DNA of 64,000 bases, from the NCBI GenBank assembly GCA_947095535.1, contig OX352772.1, forward strand, positions 109,923,256 through 109,987,255. The letters run 5' to 3'. Position 1 is the stretch's first letter; every line of letters starts with the position of its first letter. Shown here piece by piece: positions 44,760 through 56,148 of the stretch. Below the pieces are notes generated by a model. The model made no database searches. It was not told where the DNA came from and was given only the letters and a program-made list of their open reading frames with translations. This DNA is from Poecilobothrus nobilitatus. Its lineage: Eukaryota; Arthropoda; Insecta; Diptera; Dolichopodidae. A program made the translations under genes and the position numbers.

Positions 44760-45391
44760 AATTCTTCTAATTGATCTCTCGTACAATAACACAAACCTTT
44801 TCCAAATATATCACTTAATCGAAATATATCATTAACGTCTTGAGTAAGATCTATTAATATATAGCCATATGGGACTGACGTCACATCATTATATACTTTT
44901 TTAAATGCTTTAATTTGATTGGGATATATTTAGCGAGCTAGAGGTAATATCTGCGATTTATCTCTTGGATTTTTTAAAAGTACTAAATATTTACAGTTGA
45001 GTGAAATATCTCTTGAAAATTTACCCTCGTGAAAAACATTTTGTGTTACAAATATTACAGATAAATTTCTATGATGTGATTCTCTAGTAAATAAATCACA
45101 TACAAACTTATCACGAGAACTTAACATCATATCATCAATAATAACTAACAAAGGTTCTTGATTATCATTAAAATCTGGAATAGTGTTACCATATTCAACA
45201 TCTTTCATATATAGTGGAATAGCCTTTTTGTCTGGATTACACCAAATAATTCTATTAATATGTTGTAGTATATTTTCTTCTTTATATTTTATTAAATTAC
45301 AAATAAATGTGGTTTTATCACAGCAGGATGGTCCCGCCACCATCATTGTAAATGGGTGAAACAACATAGTTGTATTAGTTAAAACAATCAT
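44760..45391 (-). pseudogene. Genome-packaging ATPase (FtsK/A32-like), unit 1
   Basis: Walker A region MMVAGPSCCDKTTF has Asp in place of the last Gly of GxxxxGKT; Walker B is PLLVIIDDMM; SVIFVTQNVFHEGKFSRDIS and FKNPRDKSQILPLAR-type blocks follow (here LLKNPRDK). A TAA at 44,930 after LAR is followed in frame by IYPNQIKAFKKVYNDVTS and PYGYILIDL, the usual C-terminal part. The start is taken as MIVLTNTTMLFHPF; an upstream ATG at 45,487 is possible but overlaps the opposite gene. Confidence 0.85.
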
Positions 45392-45485
45392 TGCTAACCT
45401 ATATTTATATAAACAGCTCTTTTTCGAAATGAATATAAACGTAAATTTAGTTATTTCATTAAACATTCTTTTACAAACCTTCGAC

Positions 45486-45977
45486 ATGGTTAAACAAGTT
45501 TTTATAGTTGACCTATAATTTTTGCAAGAAAATGAAAAACAATATTTGCTAAAAGAGTTAGCCATACTTGAAAAAGGAAGTTTAATTCCAACTGTGTATC
45601 ATTTCAAAGCACCGTACCCCGCAGAAGAGCTTAGTCAAGATGTGAAATATAATAACCAGTATTGCGAAAATAAAATAAATGGACTTAAATGGAATAACGG
45701 TTTAGTTGAATATTTAGATGTAAAATGTATATTAAAACACTATTTAGAGTCAGCGGAAAAAATTTATGTTAAAGCAGAACAAAAAAAACTTTTCCTTCAA
45801 AAGTACATTGACAGTGTTAAAATAGAAGATCTAAGCAGAGACTTGCCATCATTACAAAAGATTGAAAACTTTAATTCAAATTGTCCTATACACTTATCAA
45901 ACAAGAGTTTCAGATGTGCTGTTAAAAATTGTTTTAATGCATATATGCATCTTTTAAAAGAAAAAATGTTAGATTAA
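45486..45977 (+). pseudogene. Exo-like orphan protein, unit 1
   Basis: MVKQVFIVDL is followed by a TAA (45,516) where units 3 and 4 have CAA. Open afterwards: KQYLLKELAILEKGSL, VYHFKAPYPAEEL, GLKWNNGLVEYLD, KIEDLSRDLPSLQKIE, and a C-terminal C-x-H...C...C set (NCPIHLSN, FRCAVKNCFN). The plan is shared with 16,248-16,640, but no catalytic site is proven. It is head-to-head with the ATPase. Confidence 0.6.
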
Positions 45978-46004
45978 GACCGTCAATTTTCATACTTGCA
46001 CAAT

Positions 46005-46203
46005 ATGAATTTAAATAACAAAAAAAAAGTTTACTTCAACATAAAACAAGAAATTTACGTTATGCATGTATGGGTATGCTTACAGATCAGCAAGGCAAGG
46101 TCATTGGGAAGAATACGCACGTGATAGAAGTAGATTTCAAAGACGTATAGAAAAATTTGGTCTCGCTATTTCCAAAAATTTAACATCTGATCATCGTAAA
46201 TAA
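46005..46203 (+). pseudogene. Small basic protein near the terminal repeat, unit 1
   Basis: MNLNNKKKVYFNIKQEIYVM, then a 2-nt deletion destroys the WVYAYRSARKGHWEEYA frame that unit 4 keeps. The YAYR-ARK and DRSRFQRRI motifs are typical of a small conserved Maverick protein of unknown role. Confidence 0.55.
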
Positions 46204-46289
46204 ATTTTCCAACACAGATTTCTGTAAAATTGTAAAATATTTTCAAATACAAAATTATATCAAACATATAAATAAATTTGTTTTATTTT

Positions 46290-46605
46290 TGTTTTCAAAT
46301 AGGTACCAAAAGCAATTAACTTGCCTTTTTGATTCCTTACAGTATAGAATGAAACGCAATAATAACAAAACCAAGTAAATCAAAGATTTCCGGTTATTTT
46401 CTCAATGTTATTATTGAACAGCAAAAATCTTACATAACAGATGCACCTATAATTTCATAATTTTTTATTTTTTATTTTGCAGCTTTAAAACTATAATAAC
46501 AACTTACAAATATTATTGATCTTTTTTAATAAACAAAAATACACTTTGTACCTACTTCTTGTTTACGTTTTGTTTTTATTTTTATTATTTACATCTTGGT
46601 ATTCA
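46290..46605. repeat. Maverick B terminal-repeat remnant, unit 1
   Basis: Inverted counterpart of 2,310-2,770; cut at cttggtattcaa. Confidence 0.8.
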
Positions 46606-46668
46606 ATTTACGTGTGTGTTTGTTGCATCTTAATACGTCACTTATCTCTAGGGTATTCATAAATCAAA

Positions 46669-46992
46669 TTAACTCAAGTCATGTACTTTAGTTGTTTCTT
46701 TAATATAATTTGATAAAAACTCTTTTTTGATTTTTATATTTGTTATAATAACATCAAATTTTTCTAGTATTTGACAGAGCTCTTTATTTATTTTATCGAA
46801 CTGTGTACTTCCAAAAGAGTAATTATCAAAATTATCATTTATAAAATCCCTAGTAGGAAATTTATACTTGAGCTCTTTTACAAACTTTTTACAAGGTTCT
46901 TTAAAACCAACTATACAAATATCTTTCGCAAACAAGGTATTATTATCATCACTACAAAATGTTACATCCAGAAGTGCACAAGACAGTGACAT
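46669..46992 (-). CDS. Orphan B110 protein, unit 2 (107 aa)
   Basis: Carries GSTQFDKIN instead of GTVYNDKIN and ends HDLS through a CAA-to-TAA change; identical to unit 3. The adjoining protease is only a stub of about 17 codons. Confidence 0.5.
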   Translation of the reverse strand: MSLSCALLDVTFCSDDNNTLFAKDICIVGFKEPCKKFVKELKYKFPTRDFINDNFDNYSFGSTQFDKINKELCQILEKFDVIITNIKIKKEFLSNYIKETTKVHDLS

Positions 46993-47029
46993 TTTGTCAA
47001 ATATTCAAATTTACTTTTATGTATGCTAT

Positions 47030-48329
47030 TTATAGGTTTGAGAATATATTCCGGTTTTTATCAATTTGTAAACTTGCATCAAATTCTCCATAAACAATAG
47101 CAGTCAGTGTAGATGTAAGTGGTTTTGATAGCCTTGCCTCAATTCTAACTGTACCTTGATTTAGTAGACCTTGGCACAATACATTTCCTGGTGCATCTGG
47201 AGTTAAATCAAAAGCTAGAATAAAAAATCCATTACTAAACATGGTTTTTGTTATCTGATGACCTTTATCATTATGGTAAATTCTAGTTCCTGAAAAAACT
47301 GTACTGTATGCTCTTGTACAGCAATTATTTTCATCTGAAAAACTGGTTTTAATTGCTGAATTAGGTATTTGAACACCATTTACGTTTAACACAAATTGTG
47401 AAATGTCAAAATGTTTAAAATTGTATGGGTTTTTGACCTTTTTCCAGAGTAACCTGCATTTTCTGTCATGCAAAAAATGATTGTGTTTGGCAACTGTCCA
47501 ATAAAAACATTATCAAGTGATATAGATGAACTATTCTGTGGAATGGTAAAAGTTTTTACCTCTACCCGTTTGTAATTGTATTTGGCATTAGTTTTTTCCA
47601 ATACAGCATTATGTGCTAATAACACACTAGGATTAATTGTTACATGTCTCATAAATAAAGTGGTCTAAAATTTTCAATTGAGATTCATCAGTATCATCTG
47701 CAAAGAGGTAAAAAACTGGTTTTTCTAATCTTAGGATAACTCGAACATCGACATTGTTTATGAGAAGTGTAGGTTGGTTAAACATATCTAAATGTAGTTT
47801 CCCTATAAGTTCTACTACATTGCTATTTTGGTATAATTTTTTACTTTCTTTTGAACCACTATTATCTGTTTTTGCTATATTTGGCTTATCTAACATCCAT
47901 CCACCACACTCCAAATGCGTTGTTGCGGCATCCGTACCATTATTTAACAATGATTCAATATAGGCTCTGTAATGATAATTGCCATCTGATGGAGATATAT
48001 TCTTTCCATTTAGTTGAACATTGCATTGTTTTATTAAAGAATGTAACATATTATTAACCACACTTGGTTGTTGTATAGGTGTTCCATCAGTTTTTTTTAT
48101 CTTTATTCCATTGAGCTCCATCTTTTTTTAAAATTTGTACTTTTAATTTTAGATATGTCGAAGACAAGTCTCTATATGTATCACCGTGCCCTAGTGAAAC
48201 AAATTCTATGACAGATGGATTATCTAAAGAAGAAATAGGGTTATAGGAAACTTCTTCAGATCGTAAAATACTTGACTGAATAGGCTGTGTTTTAAAAATA
48301 TCAAGCTCTGATTTCATACATTCAATCAT
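47030..48329 (-). pseudogene. Major capsid protein, unit 2
   Basis: The C-terminal part (47,030-47,473) reads through FDLTPDAPGN to LQIDKNRNIFSNL without the FD-stop of unit 1. The ggaaaaagg frameshift, the 2-nt loss near 47,660 and the poly-T frameshift near 48,125 remain. Confidence 0.87.
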
Positions 48330-48331
48330 AA

Positions 48332-48765
48332 TTATTCAAAAATATCTTTTTGTTTGTTTTTGTTATTAACTTTGCGTCGCTTCGACGTAAAATAATTTAA
48401 TTATCAGAGGTCTTTTTATAGGTTTTCTTCGTTTTTTTTTGCCTTGTCCATACATTTCATTGAGTTTGCGAACTGCACCACGTCTTACATTTTTCATTAT
48501 CTCTTTACTCCGACCTTGAACCACTTCTTTTACATTTGCACTTGTGGCAATATCAGATAATACATTAATACCAGAGTTAATAACCTCTTTTTTTAATATA
48601 TTAGCTCCAGATGGTTTTAAATATCTAAAAAGACCACTGAAAAAGCTCCCTAACCCTCGTAAGTAAGCCCTTTTGGTAAGATACAATTGAGTGTAACAAA
48701 GGACCAATATCCTCAAGACCTTTTTCTGATTGAACTAAATAATATTTGTAGTACGCTCTCTCCAT
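48332..48765 (-). pseudogene. Basic core-like virion protein, unit 2
   Basis: Same frame break and sequence as unit 1. Confidence 0.55.
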
Positions 48766-48811
48766 AATGAATAATATAAAATAATATATAATTTTGTAAA
48801 ATCGCTTTTAT

Positions 48812-49539
48812 TTATACTTTTTTAAAATGTAATACAATTTTTGTTGGAATTGAACTATTGGAAAAGTTTATTTTGTATCCATATTTATCACATAAAGTAA
48901 TGAAATGCTATTAAATGATTTTTCCACATTGCAATATTGAATATTACTGAATTCTTTTACAGTATCAGTGAAAGAATTTTGTATGTTAACAGATCTTAAA
49001 CACCTTATATCTTTATCACCTATTTTTTGCGGTTCAATTATGTCTGTGTATATAAAAAACATATCTGGTTTACTAATGGGAATCAATTGTACACTATCTA
49101 TAAAAGTTCTGAAAGCTTCTATTACACATGATATATATTTTTTAAAATCTGCAATTTTAAAAGATACTTGATTGAAACATGTTGAAAAACAAAAGTCCTT
49201 CGAGGGTATAAGCGTAATTTGCTCTTATTTTTATATCTATTTTAGGCTTAGTAACACATATTGTGGTGTAACTTAAATTTTTAGGCATCTCCTCAGCTTT
49301 GGTTGGTTGTATATAATGAACTTCATCGTTTACAAAATTAAAAATTCCCCAAATCAACTGTCGTTCAACTTCTTTTCTTGTAAACCTATTAAGTGAGCGT
49401 ATATTTTGAATTAGTGTTGGTAGTAGAAAAACTTTCCAGTTCCATATCATTTGTTTTTCTATGTATGGAATATATGATGTTCCAACTCCTATCATATCTT
49501 TCTGCATACCTTTAATAAATATTTGAGTACTTTTTTCTC
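48812..49539 (-). pseudogene. Penton-like protein, unit 2, N-terminus deleted
   Basis: Shares the ~500-bp deletion junction with unit 1. Confidence 0.65.
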
Positions 49540-49906
49540 ATTCTTCTTTTTCATATACTTCTTCTTCTTCAGGAACAACTTGTATTCCAACATTCTTATA
49601 TTCAGGAAAATGCGATTGAGTTTCCGCATCTATATACATTGGTTTTGCACGAGTTTGAGTACCTTTTGTTTCCGTAATTTTTATTTTCTCCTCTTTATTT
49701 CTAGGAAGTTGTCGTTTTTTGTTTCTTATTTTAAATAAATTTTGTCTGTATAAATTCCATTTTTGAGTATCCGTGATATGTTTATTTAAAAATATTTTTT
49801 TCATATTTTTATCCAATTCATTGAGTTCAATGTCTGCATTTTGCTTCATTCTTTCATAAATCTCAGGTTTTAAAATTATCATTTTATTAAATGTTGTATT
49901 AGTCAT
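49538..49906 (-). pseudogene. Gene X, unit 2, C-terminus deleted
   Basis: As in unit 1 with the same deletion junction; ATG overlaps gene Y's TGA. Confidence 0.5.
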
Positions 49907-50246
49907 TTTATAAACTTTCCGATTATCCCTGATAGTATTGCACCAAGAAGTGTAGGTAAAAATCCACCACGTTGAATAATAATTTTTCTTTTGCATTTTC
50001 TTTTTCAATTGCATTTTTGCAATTAATCTATAAATAATTTTTTCCGGCAAATAAGTGATCTTAATTCTTTTTTATACTTTCGTAATTGGGTTGTTGCTAT
50101 TTTACTCAGATTACAATTACTTTTTAAAATATTTAAAGAGATTTCGTAAAATGTTTTTATTACTTCAGGGTCACAGTGTTTTATAATTACTTTCTGGTCT
50201 TCAAAATATGTCGATTGGTCTTCAAACTTTTCATATTCCTCCCCAA
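49903..50246 (-). pseudogene. Gene Y, unit 2
   Basis: Same plan as unit 1; the tail reads QRGGFLPTLL, restoring the usual double Gly seen in related small proteins. Confidence 0.5.
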
Positions 50247-50798
50247 ATTCTTCTAATTGATCTCTCGTACAATAACACAAACCTTTTCCAAATATATCAC
50301 TTCTTAATCGAAATATATCATTAACGTCTTGAGTAAGATCTATTAATATATAGCCATATGGGACTGACGTCACATCATTATATACTTTTTTAAATGCTTT
50401 AATTTGAGTGAAATATCTCTTGAAAATTTACCCTCGTGAAAAACATTTTGTGTTACAAATATTACAGATAAATTTCTATGATGTGATTCTCTAGTAAATA
50501 AATCACATACAAACTTATCACGAGAACTTAACATCATATCATCAATAATAACTAACAAAGGTTCTTGATTATCATTAAAATCTGGAATAGTGTTACCATA
50601 TTCAACATCTTTCATATATAGTGGAATAGCATTTTTGTCTGGATTACACCAAATAATTCTATTAATATGTTGTAGTATATTTTCTTCTTTATATTTTATT
50701 AAATTACAAATAAATGTGGTTTTATCACAGCAGGATGGTCCCGCCACCATCATTGTAAATGGGTGAAACAACATAGTTGTATTAGTTAAAACAATCAT
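50247..50798 (-). pseudogene. Packaging ATPase, unit 2, internal deletion
   Basis: About 75 bp around the LNCKYLVLLKNPRDK block are deleted near 50,408, removing the TAA found in other units but shifting the frame. The Walker A Asp substitution is present. Confidence 0.8.
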
Positions 50799-50892
50799 TG
50801 CTAACCTATATTTATATAAACAGCTCTTTTTCGAAATGAATATAAACGTAAATTTAGTTATTTCATTAAACATTCTTTTACAAACCTTCGAC

Positions 50893-51384
50893 ATGGTTAA
50901 ACAAGTTTTTATAGTTGACCTATAATTTTTGCAAGAAAATGAAAAACAATATTTGCTAAAAGAGTTAGCCATACTTGAAAAAGGAAGTTTAATTCCAACT
51001 GTGTATCATTTCAAAGCACCGTACCCCGCAGAAGAGCTTAGTCAAGATGTGAAATATAATAACCAGTATTGCGAAAATAAAATAAATGGACTTAAATGGA
51101 ATAACGGTTTAGTTGAATATTTAGATGTAAAATGTATATTAAAACACTATTTAGAGTCAGCGGAAAAAATTTATGTTAAAGCAGAACAAAAAAAACTTTT
51201 CCTTCAAAAGTACATTGACAGTGTTAAAATAGAAGATCTAAGCAGAGACTTGCCATCATTACAAAAGATTGAAAACTTTAATTCAAATTGTCCTATACAC
51301 TTATCAAACAAGAGTTTCAGATGTGCTGTTAAAAATTGTTTTAATACATATATGCATCTTTTAAAAGAAAAAATGTTAGATTAA
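50893..51384 (+). pseudogene. Exo-like orphan protein, unit 2
   Basis: Same TAA after VDL (50,923) as unit 1; otherwise open to 51,384. Confidence 0.6.
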
Positions 51385-51411
51385 GACCGTCAATTTTCAT
51401 ACTTGCACAAT

Positions 51412-51609
51412 ATGAATTTAAATAACAAAAAAAAAGTTTACTTCAACATAAAACAAGAAATTTACGTTATGCATGTATGGGTATGATTACAGATCAGCAA
51501 GGCAAGGTCATTGGGAAGAATACGCACGTGATAGAAGTAGATTTCAAAGACGTATAGAAAAATTTGGTCTCGCTATTTCCAAAATTTAACATCAGATCAT
51601 CGTAAATAA
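51412..51609 (+). pseudogene. Small basic protein, unit 2
   Basis: Same 2-nt deletion as unit 1, plus one further base lost near 51,580. Confidence 0.5.
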
Positions 51610-51692
51610 ATTTTCCAACACAGATTTCTGTAAAATTGTAAAATATTTTCAAATACAAAATTATATCAAACATATAAATAAATTTGTTTTAT

Positions 51693-52011
51693 TTTTGTTT
51701 TCAAATAGGTACCAAAAGCAATTAACTTGCCTTTTTGATTCCTTACAGTATAGAATGAAACGCAATAATAACAAAACCAAGTAAATCAAAGATTTCCGGT
51801 TATTTTCTCAATGTTATTATTGAACAGAAAAAATCTTACATAACAGATGCACCTATAATTTCATAATTTTTTATTTTTTATTTTGCAGCTTTAAAACTAT
51901 AATAACAACTTACAAATATTATTGATCTTTTTTAATAAACAAAAATACACTTTGTACCTACTTCTTGTTTACGTTTTGTTTTTATTTTTATTATTTACAT
52001 CTTGGTATTCA
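51693..52011. repeat. Maverick B terminal-repeat remnant, unit 2
   Basis: Nearly identical to 46,290-46,605, with the same end point. Confidence 0.8.
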
Positions 52012-52074
52012 ATTTACGTGTGTGTTTGTTGCATCTTAATACGTCACTTATCTCTAGGGTATTCATAAATCAAA

Positions 52075-52398
52075 TTAACTCAAGTCATGTACTTTAGTTG
52101 TTTCTTTAATATAATTTGATAAAAACTCTTTTTTGATTTTTATATTTGTTATAATAACATCAAATTTTTCTAGTATTTGACAGAGCTCTTTATTTATTTT
52201 ATCGAACTGTGTACTTCCAAAAGAGTAATTATCAAAATTATCATTTATAAAATCCCTAGTAGGAAATTTATACTTGAGCTCTTTTACAAACTTTTTACAA
52301 GGTTCTTTAAAACCAACTATACAAATATCTTTCGCAAACAAGGTATTATTATCATCACTACAAAATGTTACATCCAGAAGTGCACAAGACAGTGACAT
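52075..52398 (-). CDS. Orphan B110 protein, unit 3 (107 aa)
   Basis: Identical to the unit 2 product. Confidence 0.5.
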   Translation of the reverse strand: MSLSCALLDVTFCSDDNNTLFAKDICIVGFKEPCKKFVKELKYKFPTRDFINDNFDNYSFGSTQFDKINKELCQILEKFDVIITNIKIKKEFLSNYIKETTKVHDLS

Positions 52399-52435
52399 TT
52401 TGTCAAATATTCAAATTTACTTTTATGTATGCTAT

Positions 52436-53736
52436 TTATAGGTTTGAGAATATATTCCGGTTTTTATCAATTTGTAAACTTGCATCAAATTCTCCATAAA
52501 CAATAGCAGTCAGTGTAGATGTAAGTGGTTTTGATAGCCTTGCCTCAATTCTAACTGTACCTTGATTTAGTAGACCTTGGCACAATACATTTCCTGGTGC
52601 ATCTGAAGTTAAATCAAAAGCTAGAATAAAAAATCCATTACTAAACATGGTTTTTGTTATCTGATGACCTTTATCATTATGGTAAATTCTAGTTCCTGAA
52701 AAAACTGTACTGTATGCTCTTGTACAGCAATTATTTTCATCTGAAAAACTGGTTTTAATTGCTGAATTAGGTATTTGAACACCATTTACGTTTAACACAA
52801 ATTGTGAAATGTCAAAATGTTTAAAATTGTATGGGTTTTTGACCTTTTTCCAGAGTAACCTGCATTTTCTGTCATGCAAAAAATGATTGTGTTTGGCAAC
52901 TGTCCAATAAAAACATTATCAAGTGATATTGATGAACTATTCTGTGGAATGGTAAAAGTTTTTACCTCTACCCGATTGTAATTGTATTTGGCATTAGTTT
53001 TTTCCAATACAGCATTATGTGCTAATAACACACTAGGATTAATTGTTACATGTCTCATAAATAAAGTGGTCTAAAATTTTCAGTTGAGATTCATCAGTAT
53101 CATCTGCAAAGAGGTAAAAATCTGGTTTTTCTAATGTTACGATAACTCGAACATCGACATTGTTTATGAGAAGTGTAGGTTGGTTAAACATATCTAAATG
53201 TAGTTTCCCCATAAGTTCCACTACATTGCTATTTTGATATAATTTTTGACGTTCTTTTGAACATTTATTATCTGTTTTTGCTATATTTGGCTTATCTAAC
53301 ATCCATCCACCACACTCCAAATGCGTTGTTGCGGCATCCGTACCATTATTTAACAATGATTCAATATAGGCTCTGTAATGATAATTGCCATCTGATGGAG
53401 ATATATTCTTTCCATTTAGTTGAACATTGCATTGTTTTATTAATGAATGTAACATATTATTAACCACACTTGGTTCTTGTATAGGTGTTCCATCAGTTTT
53501 TTTTTATCTTTATTCCATTGTGTTCCATCTTTTTTTTAAATTTGTACTTTTAATTTTAGATATGTCGAAGACAAGTCTCTATAAGTATCACCGTGCCCTA
53601 GTGAAACAAATTCTATGACAGATGGATTATCTAAAGAAGCAATAGGGTTATAGGAAACTTCTTCAGATCGTAAAATACTTGACTGAATAGGCTGTGTTTT
53701 AAAAATATCAAGCTCTGATTTCATACATTCAATCAT
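52436..53736 (-). pseudogene. Major capsid protein, unit 3
   Basis: C-terminal part as unit 2 (one substitution, FDLTSDA); the part upstream of about 53.0 kb shares ERQKLYQNSNVVELMGKL-type wording with unit 4. It keeps the 2-nt loss near 53,068 and the ggaaaaagg frameshift, and has its own poly-T length change near 53,500. Confidence 0.87.
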
Positions 53737-53738
53737 AA

Positions 53739-54164
53739 TTATTCAAAAATATCTTTTTGTTTGTTTTTGTTATTAACTTTGCGTCGCTTCGACGTAAAAT
53801 AATTTGAATTATTAATGAGAGGTCTTTTTATAGGTTTTCTTCGTTTTCTTTTGCCTTGTCCATACATTTCATTGAGTTTGCGAACTGCACCTCGTCTTAC
53901 ATTTTTCATTATCTCTTTACTTCGATCTTGAACCACATCTTTTACATTTGCACTTGTGGCAATATCAGATAATACATTAGTACCAGAGTTAATAACCTCT
54001 TTTTTTAATATATTAGCTCCAGATGGTTTTAAATATCTAAAAAGCTCCCTAACCCTCGTAAGTAAGCCCCTTTGGTAAGGTACAATTAAGTGTGACAAAG
54101 GACCAAGATCCTCAAGACCTTTTCCTGATTGAACTAAATAATATTTGTAGTACGCTCTCTCCAT
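53739..54164 (-). CDS. Basic core-like virion protein, unit 3, open (141 aa)
   Basis: The only uninterrupted copy. A 12-bp deletion after the early frame change returns the frame at FRYLKPSGANILKKEVINSG, so residues about 25-42 are read out of the ancestral frame. The tail is KRKRRKPIKRPL then SKRRKVNNKNKQKDIFE, strongly basic and nuclear-signal-like. The second half is absent from units 1 and 2. Confidence 0.6.
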   Translation of the reverse strand: MERAYYKYYLVQSGKGLEDLGPLSHLIVPYQRGLLTRVRELFRYLKPSGANILKKEVINSGTNVLSDIATSANVKDVVQDRSKEIMKNVRRGAVRKLNEMYGQGKRKRRKPIKRPLINNSNYFTSKRRKVNNKNKQKDIFE

Positions 54165-54210
54165 AATGAATAATATAAAATAATATATAGTTTTGTAAAA
54201 TCGCTTTTAT

Positions 54211-55116
54211 TTATACTTTTTTAAAATGTACTACAATTTTTGTTGGAATTGAACTATTGGAAAAGTTTATTTTGTATCCATATTTATCACATAAAAGTAA
54301 TGAAATGTTCTTAAATGATTTTTCCACATTGCAATATTGAATATTACTGAATTCTTTTACAGAATTTTGTATGTTGACAGATCTTAAACACCTTATATCT
54401 TTATCACCTATTTGTTGCGGTTCAATTATGTCTGTGTATATAAAAAACATATCTGGTTTACTAATGGGAATCAATTGTACACTATCTATAAAAGTTTTGA
54501 AAGCTTCTATTACACGTGATTTATATTTTTTTAAATCTGTAACTTTAAAAGATACTTGATTGAAACATGTTGTCAAAAGTCCTTCGAGGGTATAAGCGTA
54601 ATATGCTCTTATTTTTATATCTATTTTAGGCTTAGTAACACATATTGTGGTGTAACTTAAATTTTTAGGCATCTCCTCAGCTTTGGTTGGTTGTGTACAA
54701 TGAACTTCATCGTTTATAAAATTAAAAATTCCCCAAATCAACTGTCGTTCAACTTCTTTTCTTGTAAACCTATTAAGTGGGCGTATATTTTGAATTAGTG
54801 TTGGTAGTAGAAAAACTTTCCAGTTCCATATCATTTGTTTTTCTATGTATGGAATATATGATGTTCCAACTTCTATCATATCTTTCTGCATACCTTTAAT
54901 AAATATTTGAGTACTTTTTTCCCATTCTTCACCATACACATTTGGAACAAAATCATTAACATGCATTTCTGAAATACTGACTTTCCACCTTGAATCACAC
55001 ATGTATTTATTCATTTTATTTGTAAAAGATGATAATTAATTTTCTGGATAATAGTTCATAGATGAATCACTGAGTAAAGTGACATAAAATTCATCATTTA
55101 CTTGTATGTTGTCCAT
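54211..55116 (-). pseudogene. Penton-like protein, unit 3, full length with one stop
   Basis: Starts MDNIQVNDEFYVTLLSDSS, a pattern common to Maverick/adintovirus penton-like proteins. A TAA near codon 26 follows YYPEN; then open for 267 codons (CDSRWKVSISEMHVNDFVPN, KQMIWNWKVFLLP, DMFFIYTDIIEPQQIGDKDI). It would occupy capsid vertices. The start overlaps the 3' end of gene X by 19 bp. Confidence 0.72.
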
Positions 55117-55787
55117 GAGCTTGTAGATTTATTTTTACGAATTGGAAAATTAAGTTCTGTTTGAGTATTACCTACTGCTGACCTTAAAACACGTCTTGAT
55201 GAATTATTCAACTCTTTGCTATTTATAGTTTTTTCTTTTTTCGTTGGTGGGCTTGGGCTATCTAAATTAACAGTTATAATGTCCCCTGTATCAGTTTCAA
55301 AAATTTGTACATTTTGATTTCTAATTGATTTTGTTTTTATAAGACGTTCTCCAACTGAAGCAGCTAACAATGATTTTGTTAAAACATTTTCCTGAATTTC
55401 ATCATCAAATACTTCGTCATCAGCTTCTTTTTCATATACTTCTTCTTCTTCAGGAATAACTTGTATTCCAACATTCTTATATTCAGGAAAACGCTATTGA
55501 GTTTCCGCATCTATATACATTGGTTTTGCACGAGTTTGAGTACCTTTTGTTTCCGTAATTTTTATTTTCTCCTCTTTATTTCTAGGAAGTTGTCGTTTTT
55601 TGTTTCTTATTTTAAATAAATTTTGTCTGTATAAATACCATTTTTGAGAATCCGTGATATGTTTATTTAAAAATATTTTTTTCATATTTTTATCCAATTC
55701 ATTGAGTTCAATGTCTGTATTTTGCTTCATTCTTTCATAAATCTCAGGTTTTAAAATTATCATTTTATTAAATGTTGCATTATTCAT
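55098..55787 (-). pseudogene. Gene X, unit 3, full length with a stop and frameshift
   Basis: MNNATFNKMIILKPEIYERM, KWYLYRQNLFKIRNKKRQL and TQTRAKPMYIDAETQ end at a TAG near 55,494; after an acidic EEEEVYEKEADDE stretch the frame resumes as SLLAASVGERLIKTKS, GDIITVNLDSPSPP and ends in TSSWTTYK. This shows the protein should be about 230 residues. The C-terminal VFETDTGDI-like part is a separate small domain. Confidence 0.55.
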
Positions 55788-56148
55788 TTTATAAAATTTC
55801 CGATTATCCCTGATAGTATTGCACCAAGAAGTGTAGGCAAAAATCAACCACGTTGAATAATAATTTTTCTTTTGCATTTATAATTTTTCTTTTGCATTTT
55901 CTTTTTCAATTGCATTTTTGCAATTAATCTATAAATAATTTTTTCCGGCAAATAAGTGATCTTAATTCTTTTTTATACTTTCGTAATTGGGTTGTTGCTT
56001 TTTTACTCAGATTACAATTACCTTTTAAAATATTTAAAGAGATTTCGTAAAATGCTTTTATTACTTCAGGGTCACAGTGTTTTATAATTACTTTCTGGTC
56101 TTCAAAATATGTCGATTGGTCTTCAAACTTTTCATATTCCTCCCCAAA
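55784..56148 (-). pseudogene. Gene Y, unit 3
   Basis: ILKGNCNLSKKATTQLRKYK version. A small duplication (tttgcatttataatttttct) near 55,875 lies before the hydrophobic tail. Confidence 0.5.

Larger units (their letters stand above)
41131..46610. repeat. Tandem unit 1 (5,480 bp)
   Basis: Runs from cgtgtgtgtttgtt inside the protease to the end of the terminal-repeat remnant at cttggtattcaa, where the next unit starts through a shared aattta. Confidence 0.9.
46611..52016. repeat. Tandem unit 2 (5,406 bp)
   Basis: Head-to-tail copy of unit 1. The penton/X deletion, the exo-like TAA and the capsid 2-nt loss are identical to unit 1; the first ~800 bp are instead identical to unit 3. Confidence 0.9.

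Noticed and set aside
45392..45565. N-terminal extension of the ATPase frame (MANSFSKYCF... on the minus strand)
   Set aside because: It is the antisense of the conserved start of the exo-like gene; the ATPase family start fits 45,391 better.
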